In this document: one piece after another, positions 50,426 through 59,535 of the stretch
Layout: each line of letters begins with the position of its first letter
Position numbering within the stretch: position 1 is the stretch's first letter
Source of the DNA: JAXGXJ01 sp963816155
GTDB lineage: Bacteria > Actinomycetota > Thermoleophilia > RBG-16-64-13
Assembly: GCA_963816155.1 (NCBI GenBank)
Contig: CAWFJE010000010.1
Span: 1-64,000 of the forward strand
Reading direction: 5' to 3'
DNA: 64,000 bases
Notes under the pieces: model-generated
Databases searched by the model: none
Told to the model about the DNA's origin: nothing
What the model saw: the letters and a program-made list of their open reading frames with translations, nothing else
Made by a program: the position numbers and the translations under genes

Positions 50426-51137
50426 GCTTGACCTCCGCTTCCCGTTCCGAAGGCCGCTGCCATGGTGAGGGACGCGCCTGCCCGCGCCGCCAGCGCGCGA
50501 TGGCCGCATGGTCGCCGCTCATGAGGACCGCGGGGACCTCCCGGCCCTGGAACTCCCGCGGCCGCGTGTAGTGAGGATACTCGATCATACCCTGCAATTC
50601 CTCGCTGAAGGACTCCTCCAGTACGCTGTCGGTGTTGCCCAGAGAGCCGGGCAGATGACGGACCACGGCCTCGACCACGGCCAAGGCGGCCACTTCCCCT
50701 CCGGCGAGCACGTACGGTCCGATGGAGAGAGACCCGGTGGCCAACACCTCCTCGACCCGGGCGTCAAAACCCTCGAACCTCCCGCAGAGCAGCACCAGGT
50801 CACGCTCTCCGACCGAAAGGTCGCGACACACCCGATGATCGAAGGGCCGACCGCTCGCGGCCAGGACGTACACGTCGCGAACGTCGCGCACCTGATGTGC
50901 GGGCGTCGCAAAGACACCTTCGAGGGCCGCCGCGACGATGTCGACGCGAGTCACCATCCCGGGACCGCCTCCGTAGGGCGTGTCGTCGACCTCGTGGTGA
51001 GGCAAGGGACTGTACTCGCGGATGTTGTGAACCCCGATGTCCACGGCCCCCGCGCCGATGGCCGCGGAGACGGGGTGCTGTTTGACGAACCAAGCAAACG
51101 CCTGGGGCACCAGCGTGAAGATGTCGATGCGCCTCAC
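50415..51137 (-). CDS. trmD: tRNA (guanine-N1)-methyltransferase
   Basis: SPOUT-class methyltransferase making m1G37, which prevents +1 frameshifting. MRRIDIFTLVPQAF at the N-terminus, the knot segment LLCGRFEGFDARVEE near 115, SIGPYVLAGGE, and NTDSVLEESF followed by HYTRPREFQGREVP. Length 240 aa. GTG at 51137 forms a GTGA quartet with the rimM stop, the conserved rpsP-rimM-trmD-rplS order. Confidence 0.96.
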   Translation of the reverse strand: MRRIDIFTLVPQAFAWFVKQHPVSAAIGAGAVDIGVHNIREYSPLPHHEVDDTPYGGGPGMVTRVDIVAAALEGVFATPAHQVRDVRDVYVLAASGRPFDHRVCRDLSVGERDLVLLCGRFEGFDARVEEVLATGSLSIGPYVLAGGEVAALAVVEAVVRHLPGSLGNTDSVLEESFSEELQGMIEYPHYTRPREFQGREVPAVLMSGDHAAIARWRRGQARPSPWQRPSEREAEVKREP

Positions 51138-51766
51138 GACTGGTCGAGAAAGCGGGTGGTCACCACCAGGTAGCCCTCCCTCATGCAGACTTCGGGGACG
51201 GCTTCCTTCACGAAGGGGATGAGGACTTCACCCGCCTGCCGGTGTTCTGCATCGTCGCCGGTGCGGCCCGAAATCCCCCGCTTCAGCGGGAGCACGGCGA
51301 TGAGGGCGTGGCCGGGGGTGTCGAAAGCATCCGCGACCGTACCCCACACGACTCCCCGATCGTCTCTGACTTCAAGCCCCAGCAGATCGAAGGGGTAGAA
51401 CTCATCATCCTCGAGTTCCGGCAACTCCTCTGCAGGTATCTCCAGTACAAGACCGCGCAAAGTCTCCGCGCCCTCACGGTCGGGCACTTCCTGGAAGGAG
51501 ACTATGGGGAAGGCGGTATCGCCCCGGACGGTGCTGATGGTCAGACGCACACGCTCGCGCTCTCGCCGGACCGCTCCTCCCACCTCTTGGGGGCGCCCAT
51601 AGACCACGGAGCCCGGCATGAAGCGATCGGGATTGTCCGACTCCGGCAGCACGCGCAACTCTCCGTGCACGCCGTGAACTCGCGAGATGTGCCCGACCTC
51701 GACCCACTCAGGCCGGCCCCGTTCCGGGCCCGTCTCAGAAGGTGATCCCGGCCCCCGCGTCTGCAC
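51134..51766 (-). CDS. rimM: Ribosome maturation factor RimM
   Basis: 30S head assembly factor acting with S19. N-terminal RimM domain (VEVGHISRVHGVHGELRVLP, near 21) and PRC-barrel (EFYPFDLLGLEVRDDRGVVWG). The protein is 210 aa, about 35 longer than E. coli RimM, mainly from a non-conserved N-terminal ~18 residues. Start at 51766 follows khpA by 11 bp. Confidence 0.93.
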   Translation of the reverse strand: MQTRGPGSPSETGPERGRPEWVEVGHISRVHGVHGELRVLPESDNPDRFMPGSVVYGRPQEVGGAVRRERERVRLTISTVRGDTAFPIVSFQEVPDREGAETLRGLVLEIPAEELPELEDDEFYPFDLLGLEVRDDRGVVWGTVADAFDTPGHALIAVLPLKRGISGRTGDDAEHRQAGEVLIPFVKEAVPEVCMREGYLVVTTRFLDQS

Positions 51767-51777
51767 GACCTCGGCCC

Positions 51778-52008
51778 TCAGTCGACGATCTCGACGGTGG
51801 CCTGCTTGCCGTCCTTCACGGCACTCGCCTTGACCACCGTGCGCAGAGCGCGGGCAATACGACCCTGTTTGCCGATCACTTTGCCCACGTCTTCCTTGGC
51901 CACGCTCAGGCGCAACACGACGCTGTCGCCCGTCACGGTCTCTTCCACCCGCACTTGTTCTGGGTGGTCGACGAGCGACCGCGCCAGGAACTCAAGCAGC
52001 TCTTTCAC
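51778..52008 (-). CDS. khpA: KH-domain RNA-binding protein KhpA
   Basis: 76-aa single-KH protein with VGKVIGKQGRIARALRTVVK as the KH loop. KhpA with KhpB binds many RNAs in Gram-positives. GTG at 52008 abuts the rpsP stop without a spacer. Its rpsP-khpA-rimM place is diagnostic. Confidence 0.93.
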   Translation of the reverse strand: MKELLEFLARSLVDHPEQVRVEETVTGDSVVLRLSVAKEDVGKVIGKQGRIARALRTVVKASAVKDGKQATVEIVD

Positions 52009-52251
52009 CTAGACGATGCCTTTCAGACTCAGTAGTTTCCGCACCGTATTGGAGGGCTGAGCGCCAGTTTCCAGCCATTTCTTGGCCTTGATCTCATCCA
52101 CCTCTATGACGGAGGGATCCTGCAGCGGGTTGTAGTAGCCGATGCTCTCGATGAACCGGCCGTCACGGGCGTTGCGAGAATCGGTCACCACGATACGATA
52201 CGTGGGACGCTTCTTACTGCCGCGACGAGCCAGCCTGATAGCTGTTGCCAT
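52009..52251 (-). CDS. rpsP: 30S ribosomal protein S16
   Basis: Full-length 80-aa S16 with IRLARRGSKKRPTYRIVVTD, DGRFIESIGYYNPL and KKWLETGAQPSNTVRKLL. ATG at 52251 lies 16 bp downstream of ffh. First of the rpsP-khpA-rimM-trmD set. Confidence 0.97.
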   Translation of the reverse strand: MATAIRLARRGSKKRPTYRIVVTDSRNARDGRFIESIGYYNPLQDPSVIEVDEIKAKKWLETGAQPSNTVRKLLSLKGIV

Positions 52252-52267
52252 TGGTCACCTCCTCCCT

Positions 52268-53599
52268 CTAACTCGGGTTCCCGAACATCTGGAACGGATT
52301 CTTGGGCATGTGGCCTGAGCCCAGTTGCTTCATCATCTTCTGGACCTGCTTGAACTGGGTGAGCAACTGGTTGACCTGTTGGATATCCGAGCCTGAGCCC
52401 GCGGCGATACGCCGGCGGCGGCTGCCGTTGATCATATCGGGGTGGCGACGCTCCTCGGGAGTCATCGAGGATATGACGGCCTGGATCTTGTCGAAGGCCC
52501 GGTCGTCGACCTGAAGCCCTTTGAGCTTGTTCGAGGGGATCCCCGGGATCATGCCCAAGAGGCTACTCAGCGAGCCCATCTTACGCACCTGCTGGATCTG
52601 GTCGAGGAAGTCTTCGAAGGTGAAGGTGCTCTTGCGCAGCTTCTGTTCCAACTCCCGGGCCTTCTTCTCGTCGATGGAACTCTCTGCCTTCTCGATGAGA
52701 GAGAGCACGTCGCCCATGCCCAGGATGCGCGAAGCCACCCGGTCGGGGTGGAAATACTCGAAATTGTCGAGCTTCTCGCCGCTGCTGGCGAATTTGATGG
52801 GCTTGCCGGTGACGGCGCGCACGGAGAGAGCGGCCCCGCCGCGGGCATCTCCGTCCATCTTGGTGAGGATGACGCCGTCGAACTGCACCTGTTCCTGGAA
52901 CTGCAGAGCCACGTTGACGGCATCCTGCCCGGTCATGGCATCGAGTACCAACAGGATGTTGTGCGGCTTGACCGTGTTACGGATGCGGACCAGTTCCTGC
53001 ATGAGCGTCTCATCGATGTGCAACCGGCCCGCCGTATCGACGATGAGGACGTCGCGGCCCTTCTGTCGAGCCCATTCCACGCCGTGCTTGGCGATATCCA
53101 CCGGATCGGCCTTGGTGCCTTCGTCGTACACCGGCACGCTCAGCTGCTCACCCAGGCTCTTCAACTGGTCGACGGCCGCGGGACGATAGACGTCTCCGGC
53201 CACGAGACCCGGGCTCTTGCCCTGAGCGAGGAGGAAGTTGGCCAGCTTGCCACACGCCGTGGTCTTGCCCGAGCCCTGTAGACCTACCATCATGATCACC
53301 GTGGGAGGCCGCGGCGAGAAGGTGAGTTTGGTCGTGGCCGAGCCCATGAGGGCGGTCAGCTCCTCGTTGACTATCTTGACGAACTGCTGCGCCGGCGTGA
53401 GGCTTTCCAGGACCTCGACCCCCAGTGCCCGCTCCTTGACCTTGTCGACGAATTGCTTGACCACCTTGTAGTTGACATCCGCTTCGAGCAAGGCAAGCCG
53501 GATCTCGCGCGCAGCACGCTCGACATCCTTGTCGGTCAGCTTGCCCTTCTTGAGCCCGTCAAAGGCCGTCTGCAGCTTGTCTGAGAGAGAATCGAACAC
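52268..53599 (-). CDS. ffh: Signal recognition particle protein Ffh
   Basis: SRP54 GTPase targeting nascent membrane proteins. N domain, G domain with GLQGSGKTTACGKLA near 105, DVYRPAAVDQLK, DTAGRLHIDE, TKMDGDARGG, then the Met-rich M domain (MTPEERRHPDMINGSRRRRIAAGSG). It ends soon after KMMKQLGSGHMPKNPF at 443 aa, close to the short end of the family. GTG at 53599. Promoter and two hairpins lie directly upstream. No 4.5S RNA gene was found in the window. Confidence 0.96.
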   Translation of the reverse strand: MFDSLSDKLQTAFDGLKKGKLTDKDVERAAREIRLALLEADVNYKVVKQFVDKVKERALGVEVLESLTPAQQFVKIVNEELTALMGSATTKLTFSPRPPTVIMMVGLQGSGKTTACGKLANFLLAQGKSPGLVAGDVYRPAAVDQLKSLGEQLSVPVYDEGTKADPVDIAKHGVEWARQKGRDVLIVDTAGRLHIDETLMQELVRIRNTVKPHNILLVLDAMTGQDAVNVALQFQEQVQFDGVILTKMDGDARGGAALSVRAVTGKPIKFASSGEKLDNFEYFHPDRVASRILGMGDVLSLIEKAESSIDEKKARELEQKLRKSTFTFEDFLDQIQQVRKMGSLSSLLGMIPGIPSNKLKGLQVDDRAFDKIQAVISSMTPEERRHPDMINGSRRRRIAAGSGSDIQQVNQLLTQFKQVQKMMKQLGSGHMPKNPFQMFGNPS

Positions 53600-53616
53600 C
53601 TGTCACCAGACCCATC

Positions 53617-53663
53617 GCCCGCGTCTGCGGGCACACTTGAACGAGCGGCCCCGCATGGGCCGC
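53617..53663 (-). promoter_or_regulatory. Two perfect hairpins in the ffh leader
   Basis: GCGGCCC/GGGCCGC (53645-53663, 5-nt loop) and GCCCGC/GCGGGC (53617-53632, 4-nt loop) lie between the promoter and the ffh start. Neither has a T-run, so they would shape the 5' leader and are not terminators. Confidence 0.45.
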
Positions 53664-53672
53664 GAAGCTGGG

Positions 53673-53701
53673 AGTTTACTAGCAGCCGGGAGCCGCGTCA
53701 A
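53673..53701 (-). promoter_or_regulatory. Promoter of the ffh-rpsP operon
   Basis: TTGACG (53696-53701), 17-bp spacer, TAAACT (53673-53678), read on the minus strand in the 113-bp ftsY-ffh gap. It would drive ffh, rpsP, khpA, rimM, trmD and the second lepB. Confidence 0.65.
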
Positions 53702-53712
53702 ACGGACCGGAC

Positions 53713-54717
53713 TCAATGCGTAGCCATGGTGTCTTCAAACAGAAGCGAGGTGAACCCCGCGGCGTCGAAAGGCTGCAGGCTGTCGAGCTTCTCTCCCGTG
53801 CCGATGAGCTTGATGGGCAAGTCGAGTTCGTGGGACACGGCCAAGGCGATGCCGCCCTTTGCCGTGCCATCCATCTTGGTCAGCACGACGCCACTCAAGT
53901 CCGCCGCTTTTTGGAACATGCGCGCCTGGATGAGGCCGTTCTGCCCCGTGGTGGCGTCGATGGTGAGAAGACATTCGTGGGGCGCATCGGGAATGCGCTT
54001 CTTGATGACCCGACCGATCTTCTCCAACTCGTTCATGAGGTTGACCTGAGTATGAAGACGTCCGGCCGTGTCGATGATGACCACGTCCACCCCTCGGGCC
54101 TGCGCAGCCGCGATGCCGTCGAAGACCACAGCGCCCGGATCGCCGCCTCGCTCGTGGTGCACCACCTCGCAATCCACACGCCTTCCCCATTCCACCAGCT
54201 GCTCCACTGCGGCTGCTCGAAAGGTGTCCCCGGCCACCAGCAGAGGCTCCCTACCCAGTTGCTTCAGATGCCAGGCGATCTTGCCTATGGTGGTGGTCTT
54301 GCCCGTGCCGTTCACGCCCACCATGAGGAGCACGGCGGGTGAATGCGCCACGTCGATGCGAGAGTCCGCTTGGGAGAAGTGCGCCGCCGTCAGTTCTCGC
54401 AGCCTGGTCATGAGCGTGGCCGAGTCCTTGATGGCCCCCGCATCCGCCTCCGCCTCCAGCGCGCTCACGATGGAGACGGTGGTCTCCACGCCCACGTCGG
54501 CGAAGATCAGAGCCTCTTCGATCTTCTCCCACAGATCCTCGTCAAAGCGATCGAACAGAACGGATGCAAACTGCTGTTGCAGGGCCTTACGACTCTTGGC
54601 CAACCCATCGCGAAGTTGGGAGAACCATCCCCTGCGCGCCTCCTGATCATCCCCAGGAGTACCGACCGAGCGGTCCTCGCTCACACCTATGAACACTTCC
54701 GACCAGTTGTAGCTCAA
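53713..54717 (-). CDS. ftsY: Signal recognition particle receptor FtsY
   Basis: SRP receptor GTPase. NG domain only, with a short N-terminus: GVNGTGKTTTIGKIAWHLK near 134, DTFRAAAVEQL, IDTAGRLHTQVNLMNELEK, LTKMDGTAKGGIAL, and IKLIGTGEKLDSLQPFD. Length 334 aa. TTG at 54717, four bases after the smc stop, is the first in-frame start. smc-ftsY-ffh is a conserved order in Gram-positives. Confidence 0.95.
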   Translation of the reverse strand: MSYNWSEVFIGVSEDRSVGTPGDDQEARRGWFSQLRDGLAKSRKALQQQFASVLFDRFDEDLWEKIEEALIFADVGVETTVSIVSALEAEADAGAIKDSATLMTRLRELTAAHFSQADSRIDVAHSPAVLLMVGVNGTGKTTTIGKIAWHLKQLGREPLLVAGDTFRAAAVEQLVEWGRRVDCEVVHHERGGDPGAVVFDGIAAAQARGVDVVIIDTAGRLHTQVNLMNELEKIGRVIKKRIPDAPHECLLTIDATTGQNGLIQARMFQKAADLSGVVLTKMDGTAKGGIALAVSHELDLPIKLIGTGEKLDSLQPFDAAGFTSLLFEDTMATH

Positions 54718-54721
54718 GTCT

Positions 54722-57700
54722 TCATGCCTCCTTGACCATCATGGGAGCGCGCTGCTGCTCTTCGTCGCGTGCCGCCCGCTTGGAAGAACCAAGGCGACGC
54801 GACAGGACGCGGGAAGTGCCGTCGGCCTCAAGGGCCACACCGTACAGAGTATCGGCGATCTCCATCGTCTGTCGCTGATGCGTGATGATGATGAACTGCG
54901 TCCGGTCTCTGTAGCGGTGGATAAGGGACAGGAAGCGACGGATGTTGACATCGTCCAAGGATGCCTCCACTTCGTCCAGTATGTAGAAGGGACAGGGGCG
55001 GGCCAGGAATAGCGAGAACAGGAAGGCGATGGCCGTCATGGCCTTCTCTCCCCCCGAGAGCAGACTCATGCTGCGCGGAGCCTTGTTGGGCAACTTCACC
55101 GATAGCGAGATGCCCGGGATGATATCCTCGTCTTCGCCACCTTCATCGGGGCTCTCACCGTCCGCCTGTTTGTCCCGTCGCGCTCCCACCCCCGCCTCAG
55201 TCAGGGCGAGACTCCCTTTGGCCCCGGGGAAGATGGTCGCGATGACGGCCTCGAAGTGGTCTTTGGTGGCCGAGAAGATCTCCATGAAAGCCGTGTTGAC
55301 GTGTTCGTCCAGTCCGCTGATGACGTCCTGCAACTGGGCCATGGAGGCCTCAAGATCCCTGCGTTGCTCGCCCAGGAAACGGGCGCGCTCCTCCATCTCG
55401 GCGCATTCCTGCTCGGCCAGTGGGTTCACCGGGCCGATGCGCTCGCGGCGCTGATCGGCCCTCTCTACCGCCCGCTCCAATGACTCAGCCGACTCCCCGG
55501 CCACGTCCTTAGGAGCGAGGTTTCGCGGGGAGAGATGCTTTCGGCGCAACTCCGCCAGTTCGGCGTCAAGCAACGCTCGGCGATCATCCAGTCGGGCGTG
55601 ATCGACCTGCAAGTCGGCGATCTGCGTGGCCAGTGCATCGTGCTCCCGCTGCAGAGTGCTCTCCTCTCCACCGCCCTCGCGCATGACCTGTGCGGCGCCG
55701 TCCGACTGCGACCGGGCCTCGCCGACCCGCAGTTCGAGGTCACCGGCCGCACCACGGGTCCGATCCGTGAGTCGCTCGACGCAGCTGAGCAGGCCGGCCA
55801 GCACGGGGCCGTAGGCGGCCAACATCTCCACCCGCCGCCCGAACCGCTCGGCATCCGCCGCGGCCGCGTCGCGCTGTGCACGGGCCCGCTCCCGTTCCGC
55901 CTCCTGAGCGCGACAGCGTTCACGCAGACGCACCGCCAGCAAAACGGCCTGTGCCTTCTTCTCTTCCAGAAGGCCCACCTGGCGTCTGCTTGCCTCCAGA
56001 TCGGCCTGCAGGGAGCACAGCGCGGCCCGGACCTCTTGCAATTCCGCGTCGCGCCGCTTGAGAGTCACCTCCACCTCCTCCGCCTCCAGCGTCAACTGGG
56101 CACGGAGAACCCGCTCCCTCTCTTCCCGCGCCTTGAGTTCCTGGAGGTGCCGGCGAGCCTCTTCCACGCGTCTGACCAGGAGGTCGGCCTCGTTCCTTGA
56201 GTTCAGTGAGGCCCGCTCTGCAGACCGTAGGTCCTCCTCAGCCCCCTGATGCGCGGCCTCGGCCTCCCTCAGGGCTACCCTGGCCCGCACGGTGGTCGCG
56301 ACCGCCTCACCGCGCTGCGCCTCGACCCGCTGGTGCTCATCTTCGACGGCCTCCAACTCGTTGCGGGCTCGCAGATGAGCCTCGGCCCCCGCTTCCGTGC
56401 GGCGGGCCGCGTGCACGCTGCCGGTAATCAGTTCGCCTGTGCGCGTCACCAAGCGCCATCCCTCCGTCGAGCTCCTCAGAGCCGCAGCGGCACTCCCATC
56501 CTCCTCGATCAGCAGCGCGGTGGGAGGCACGAGGCTTCTGAGCCCGTCGACGACGGCCCGGGGTCCGGAGACAACCTCCCAAAGGTCACGAAGGCCGGCC
56601 GGCGGGCTGCCGGCCCCGTTCTCCCTCGCCGCGCGCGCATTTTCTCGCTCCCAGAGGACTTCCACTGGTCCTTCCAGTCGGAGGGCCGTGGCCACATCGC
56701 AGCCATCCTCCAGTACCACGGCCTGGATCAGCGGTCCCAGCGCGGCCGCTAGAGCGCGTTCGTAGCCCGGCTCTACCACCAGCACCTCGGTGAGAAGACG
56801 CGATCCCTCACCCGCTTCCAGCAGCCCGCGCGCGCCGTTCGACAATCCCTCACGGCGGACGATGAGATCCCGCAAGACGGTCCGGCGGGACGCGAGACCG
56901 CTCAGAAGCTCGCCCAGATGTCGTTCCTCCTGCTCCGCCGCCGCTGTCCGTGCGCGCGTGTCATCACGGCGCTCTTCAGCCGCGGTGACCGCCTCGATCG
57001 ATTGAGTCAGAGAGGCATCGGCCTCTTCGCAGCGGCGGGCGAGCTCCTCTTCTTGGGCCTGCAACTCGCCCTCTCTGGCTGTAGCCGCCGCACTGAGGGC
57101 CGAAACCTCTGTCGAGATCCGGTCTTTGTCCTCCATCTGCCTGCGCAGAAGATCCCGGTCCTGCGAGGCGCGCGACCGGACCGTCTCCAGCTCGAAGATG
57201 TCATCCTTCAGATCGTCTTCGTCGGCTGCGGCGGTCCGGAAGGCCGGCAGGACTGCCTCAAGCTCAGCCTGCTTCTGCTCCAGGATGGTGCTCACCACCT
57301 CGAGCCTGCCTTCGTCCGAAGTGTGCGCAGCGGTCTTTTCGACCCTGTCGCTCAGCGAGACCAACAGGCTCGCGGCCAGCTCCCGGCGCCGCGCGGCCCG
57401 ATCGAGTTCCGCTTCGTTGCGGGCCACCCTCTGTCTCAAGGCCATCGCTCGAGCTTCCAAACGCTCGGCCTCCGCCTGTACCCGATGGAAGAGACCGCTT
57501 AGATCTTCCCGCTCTTGCAGAGCAAAGGTGAACCGCTCCTCGTCTGCGGCCCGGCGCCGCCGTATAGCTGCCAGACGGTCCTCCACCTCGGCCCGCCGCA
57601 GCCGAAGAGCTGCAAGGGCCTCCTCCGTCTCCCCGCAGAGCCTCTCCACCTCGGTCAGACCCGATAGGAGGGCCCGGCCCTTGGCCAGCGCCCATTCCTC

Positions 57701-58360
57701 CATGGCCTGGGCAAAGCGCTCGGCTGCCGCCACCTGCTGACGCAAGGGCCGCAGAGCGCTCTTCACCTCGCGCTCCACATCCGCCACCCGGAGGAGGTTC
57801 TGCCGCGTCCGCTCCAGCTTGGCTCGGGTCCGTTCCCGCCTCTTCTTGAAGCGGCCCAGCCCAGCCGCTTCCTCCACGAGGGCACGACGGGCCTCGGGAG
57901 TGGAGCTCAGGACCGCTTCCACCTTCCCCTGGCTGACGACGCTGTGCATCTCCCGGCCCATCCCCAGCCCCCCGAAGAGATCCTGCACGTCGAGCAAGCG
58001 ACAGACACTGCCGTTCAGCCGGTACTCGGAGCCGCTCTCACGAACGAGACGGCGGGTCACTTGAACCTGGCTGCAATCCAAAGGCAGGGAGCCGCACTCG
58101 TTGTCGAAGACCAGCGAGACTTCGGCCACCGCGCTCGACCGGCGCCCATCAGGACCCGTGAAGATGACATCCTGCATGGTGCGGCCCCTCAGATTGCCGG
58201 GGCTCTGCTCTCCGAGAACCCAAAGCACCGCGTCGGCGATGTTGCTCTTGCCGCTACCGTTAGGCCCGATGACCACAGTCACCCCAGGCTCGAACAGAAG
58301 CTCGGTCGGGCGGGCGAAGGTCTTGAAGCCGCGCAGGCGCACAGAGTGCAGGTGGGCCAC
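54722..58360 (-). CDS. smc: Chromosome partition protein SMC
   Basis: Condensin ATPase. Walker A GPNGSGKSNIADAVLWVLGE near 33-52, long coiled coils, a central hinge near 500-640 (GARGLLEAGEGSRLLTEVLV, VVSGPRAVVDGLRS), and the C-terminal ABC half with LSGGEKAMTAIAFLFSLF and Walker B FYILDEVEASLDD. Length 1212 aa. GTG at 58360, one base after rnc. scpA and scpB are not in the window. Confidence 0.96.
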   Translation of the reverse strand: MAHLHSVRLRGFKTFARPTELLFEPGVTVVIGPNGSGKSNIADAVLWVLGEQSPGNLRGRTMQDVIFTGPDGRRSSAVAEVSLVFDNECGSLPLDCSQVQVTRRLVRESGSEYRLNGSVCRLLDVQDLFGGLGMGREMHSVVSQGKVEAVLSSTPEARRALVEEAAGLGRFKKRRERTRAKLERTRQNLLRVADVEREVKSALRPLRQQVAAAERFAQAMEEWALAKGRALLSGLTEVERLCGETEEALAALRLRRAEVEDRLAAIRRRRAADEERFTFALQEREDLSGLFHRVQAEAERLEARAMALRQRVARNEAELDRAARRRELAASLLVSLSDRVEKTAAHTSDEGRLEVVSTILEQKQAELEAVLPAFRTAAADEDDLKDDIFELETVRSRASQDRDLLRRQMEDKDRISTEVSALSAAATAREGELQAQEEELARRCEEADASLTQSIEAVTAAEERRDDTRARTAAAEQEERHLGELLSGLASRRTVLRDLIVRREGLSNGARGLLEAGEGSRLLTEVLVVEPGYERALAAALGPLIQAVVLEDGCDVATALRLEGPVEVLWERENARAARENGAGSPPAGLRDLWEVVSGPRAVVDGLRSLVPPTALLIEEDGSAAAALRSSTEGWRLVTRTGELITGSVHAARRTEAGAEAHLRARNELEAVEDEHQRVEAQRGEAVATTVRARVALREAEAAHQGAEEDLRSAERASLNSRNEADLLVRRVEEARRHLQELKAREERERVLRAQLTLEAEEVEVTLKRRDAELQEVRAALCSLQADLEASRRQVGLLEEKKAQAVLLAVRLRERCRAQEAERERARAQRDAAAADAERFGRRVEMLAAYGPVLAGLLSCVERLTDRTRGAAGDLELRVGEARSQSDGAAQVMREGGGEESTLQREHDALATQIADLQVDHARLDDRRALLDAELAELRRKHLSPRNLAPKDVAGESAESLERAVERADQRRERIGPVNPLAEQECAEMEERARFLGEQRRDLEASMAQLQDVISGLDEHVNTAFMEIFSATKDHFEAVIATIFPGAKGSLALTEAGVGARRDKQADGESPDEGGEDEDIIPGISLSVKLPNKAPRSMSLLSGGEKAMTAIAFLFSLFLARPCPFYILDEVEASLDDVNIRRFLSLIHRYRDRTQFIIITHQRQTMEIADTLYGVALEADGTSRVLSRRLGSSKRAARDEEQQRAPMMVKEA

Positions 58361-58361
58361 G

Positions 58362-59186
58362 TCAGATACCCTTCACTGCCACATTCAGAGAGTCCAGCGC
58401 TTCGTGCGCCGCCGCCTGCTCGCTCATCTTGATGGTCCTTCCTTCACCACGGCCCCTGACTTGCCCGTCCACATCAACCTCGGACGTGAACGTGCGTGCA
58501 TGGGGAGGCCCCTCTTCCCCCACCAGACGATACACGGGCTGAAGTCCGCGTGGGGCCAGCGTCTCCTGCAGAGTGGTCTTGTGGTCCACATGCGCGGTGA
58601 GGGCGTGGTCGACTTGCGCGTCGAAAGCTTCCACCACAGCTGCTGCGGTCCTGTCGTAGCCAAAGGTGACATAGCAGGCCCCGATCAGGGCCTCCAACAC
58701 GTTGCCCAGGATGGTGGGACTCGCCGCGGCCTCTTCGCGCTTCTTCTGCTCGGGCGCGGGAGCGCGCTCGCTCAGAAGTTCGGGGACTCCCAGACGCTGT
58801 GCCACGTGGACGCAACTGGCGCGGCTCACGACGAAGGCTTTGACGCGGGCCAATTCCCCTTCCTCCCTGCAGGGATACCGCTCGTAGAGAGCAGCAACCA
58901 CAGCGAGGCCCAGGACACTGTCGCCGAGGAACTCCAGGCGTTCATAGGAATCGATGCGGTCCGAGACCCACGAGGAGTGTGTCAGAGCCTGATCGAGCCT
59001 CGCCACCGGCAGAGCATCCACGAGACCGAGGAGCCGACGGCCGAAGTCCCGTCCTTCACCGATACCCGGCCGGCTCTCGGTCAAAGACGACCCCGCCTCG
59101 GTACCCACCCCCCCACGAGAGGGCACGGTCCATGACAGTGCCTTGGACTTCATACGGGAAAACGTGGGGACCGCCCATTTCGGCAT
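58362..59186 (-). CDS. rnc: Ribonuclease III
   Basis: Double-strand RNA endonuclease for rRNA and mRNA processing. Catalytic ERLEFLGDSVLGL near 83 and PTILGNVLEALIGACYV near 155, then a C-terminal dsRBD (LQETLAPRGLQPVYRLVGEE and a later MSEQAAAHEAL). Length 274 aa, longer than usual by a ~35-residue N-terminus; ATG at 59186 has AGGGG at good spacing, with ATG 59153 as an alternative. The acpP-rnc-smc order is the classical one. Confidence 0.95.
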   Translation of the reverse strand: MPKWAVPTFSRMKSKALSWTVPSRGGVGTEAGSSLTESRPGIGEGRDFGRRLLGLVDALPVARLDQALTHSSWVSDRIDSYERLEFLGDSVLGLAVVAALYERYPCREEGELARVKAFVVSRASCVHVAQRLGVPELLSERAPAPEQKKREEAAASPTILGNVLEALIGACYVTFGYDRTAAAVVEAFDAQVDHALTAHVDHKTTLQETLAPRGLQPVYRLVGEEGPPHARTFTSEVDVDGQVRGRGEGRTIKMSEQAAAHEALDSLNVAVKGI

Positions 59187-59223
59187 AGGCAGCCCCTACT
59201 CAGCGACGCGCTCGTATACCGGG

Positions 59224-59463
59224 CTAGACGTGCTCGGCGATGAAATCAACCGCCGCGCCCACAGTGGTGATGCTCTGCGCCTCTTCATCAGAGATCTTCA
59301 CACCGAACTGATCCTCAAGTTCCATGATCAATTCCACCAGGTCCAGACTGTCGGCGTCCAAGTCGTCGGCAAAAGAAGCCTCCAAAGTGACGGCGGCGGC
59401 ATCGACGCCCAGTTGGTCGACCAGGATATCGCGCAACTTCGCGAGGATCTCGTCTTTGCTCAT
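59224..59463 (-). CDS. acpP: Acyl carrier protein
   Basis: 79-aa carrier for fatty-acid synthesis. Phosphopantetheine attachment Ser39 in DADSLDLVEL, acidic helices typical of ACP. ATG at 59463 has GGAG at good spacing; the 22 extra upstream codons are not conserved. Lies between plsX and rnc. Confidence 0.96.
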   Translation of the reverse strand: MSKDEILAKLRDILVDQLGVDAAAVTLEASFADDLDADSLDLVELIMELEDQFGVKISDEEAQSITTVGAAVDFIAEHV

Positions 59464-59535
59464 CTGCGGCTCCTTCGTGCAGCTCGAATACGACCGGTCA
59501 AGTCCGGCATGACCGCCCCATTGTAGCAATGCAGG

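Noticed and set aside
53600..53712. 4.5S (SRP) RNA gene near ffh
   Set aside because: The conserved GGTCAGGTCCGGAAGGAAGC apical motif is absent; the hairpins are short and in the ffh leader.
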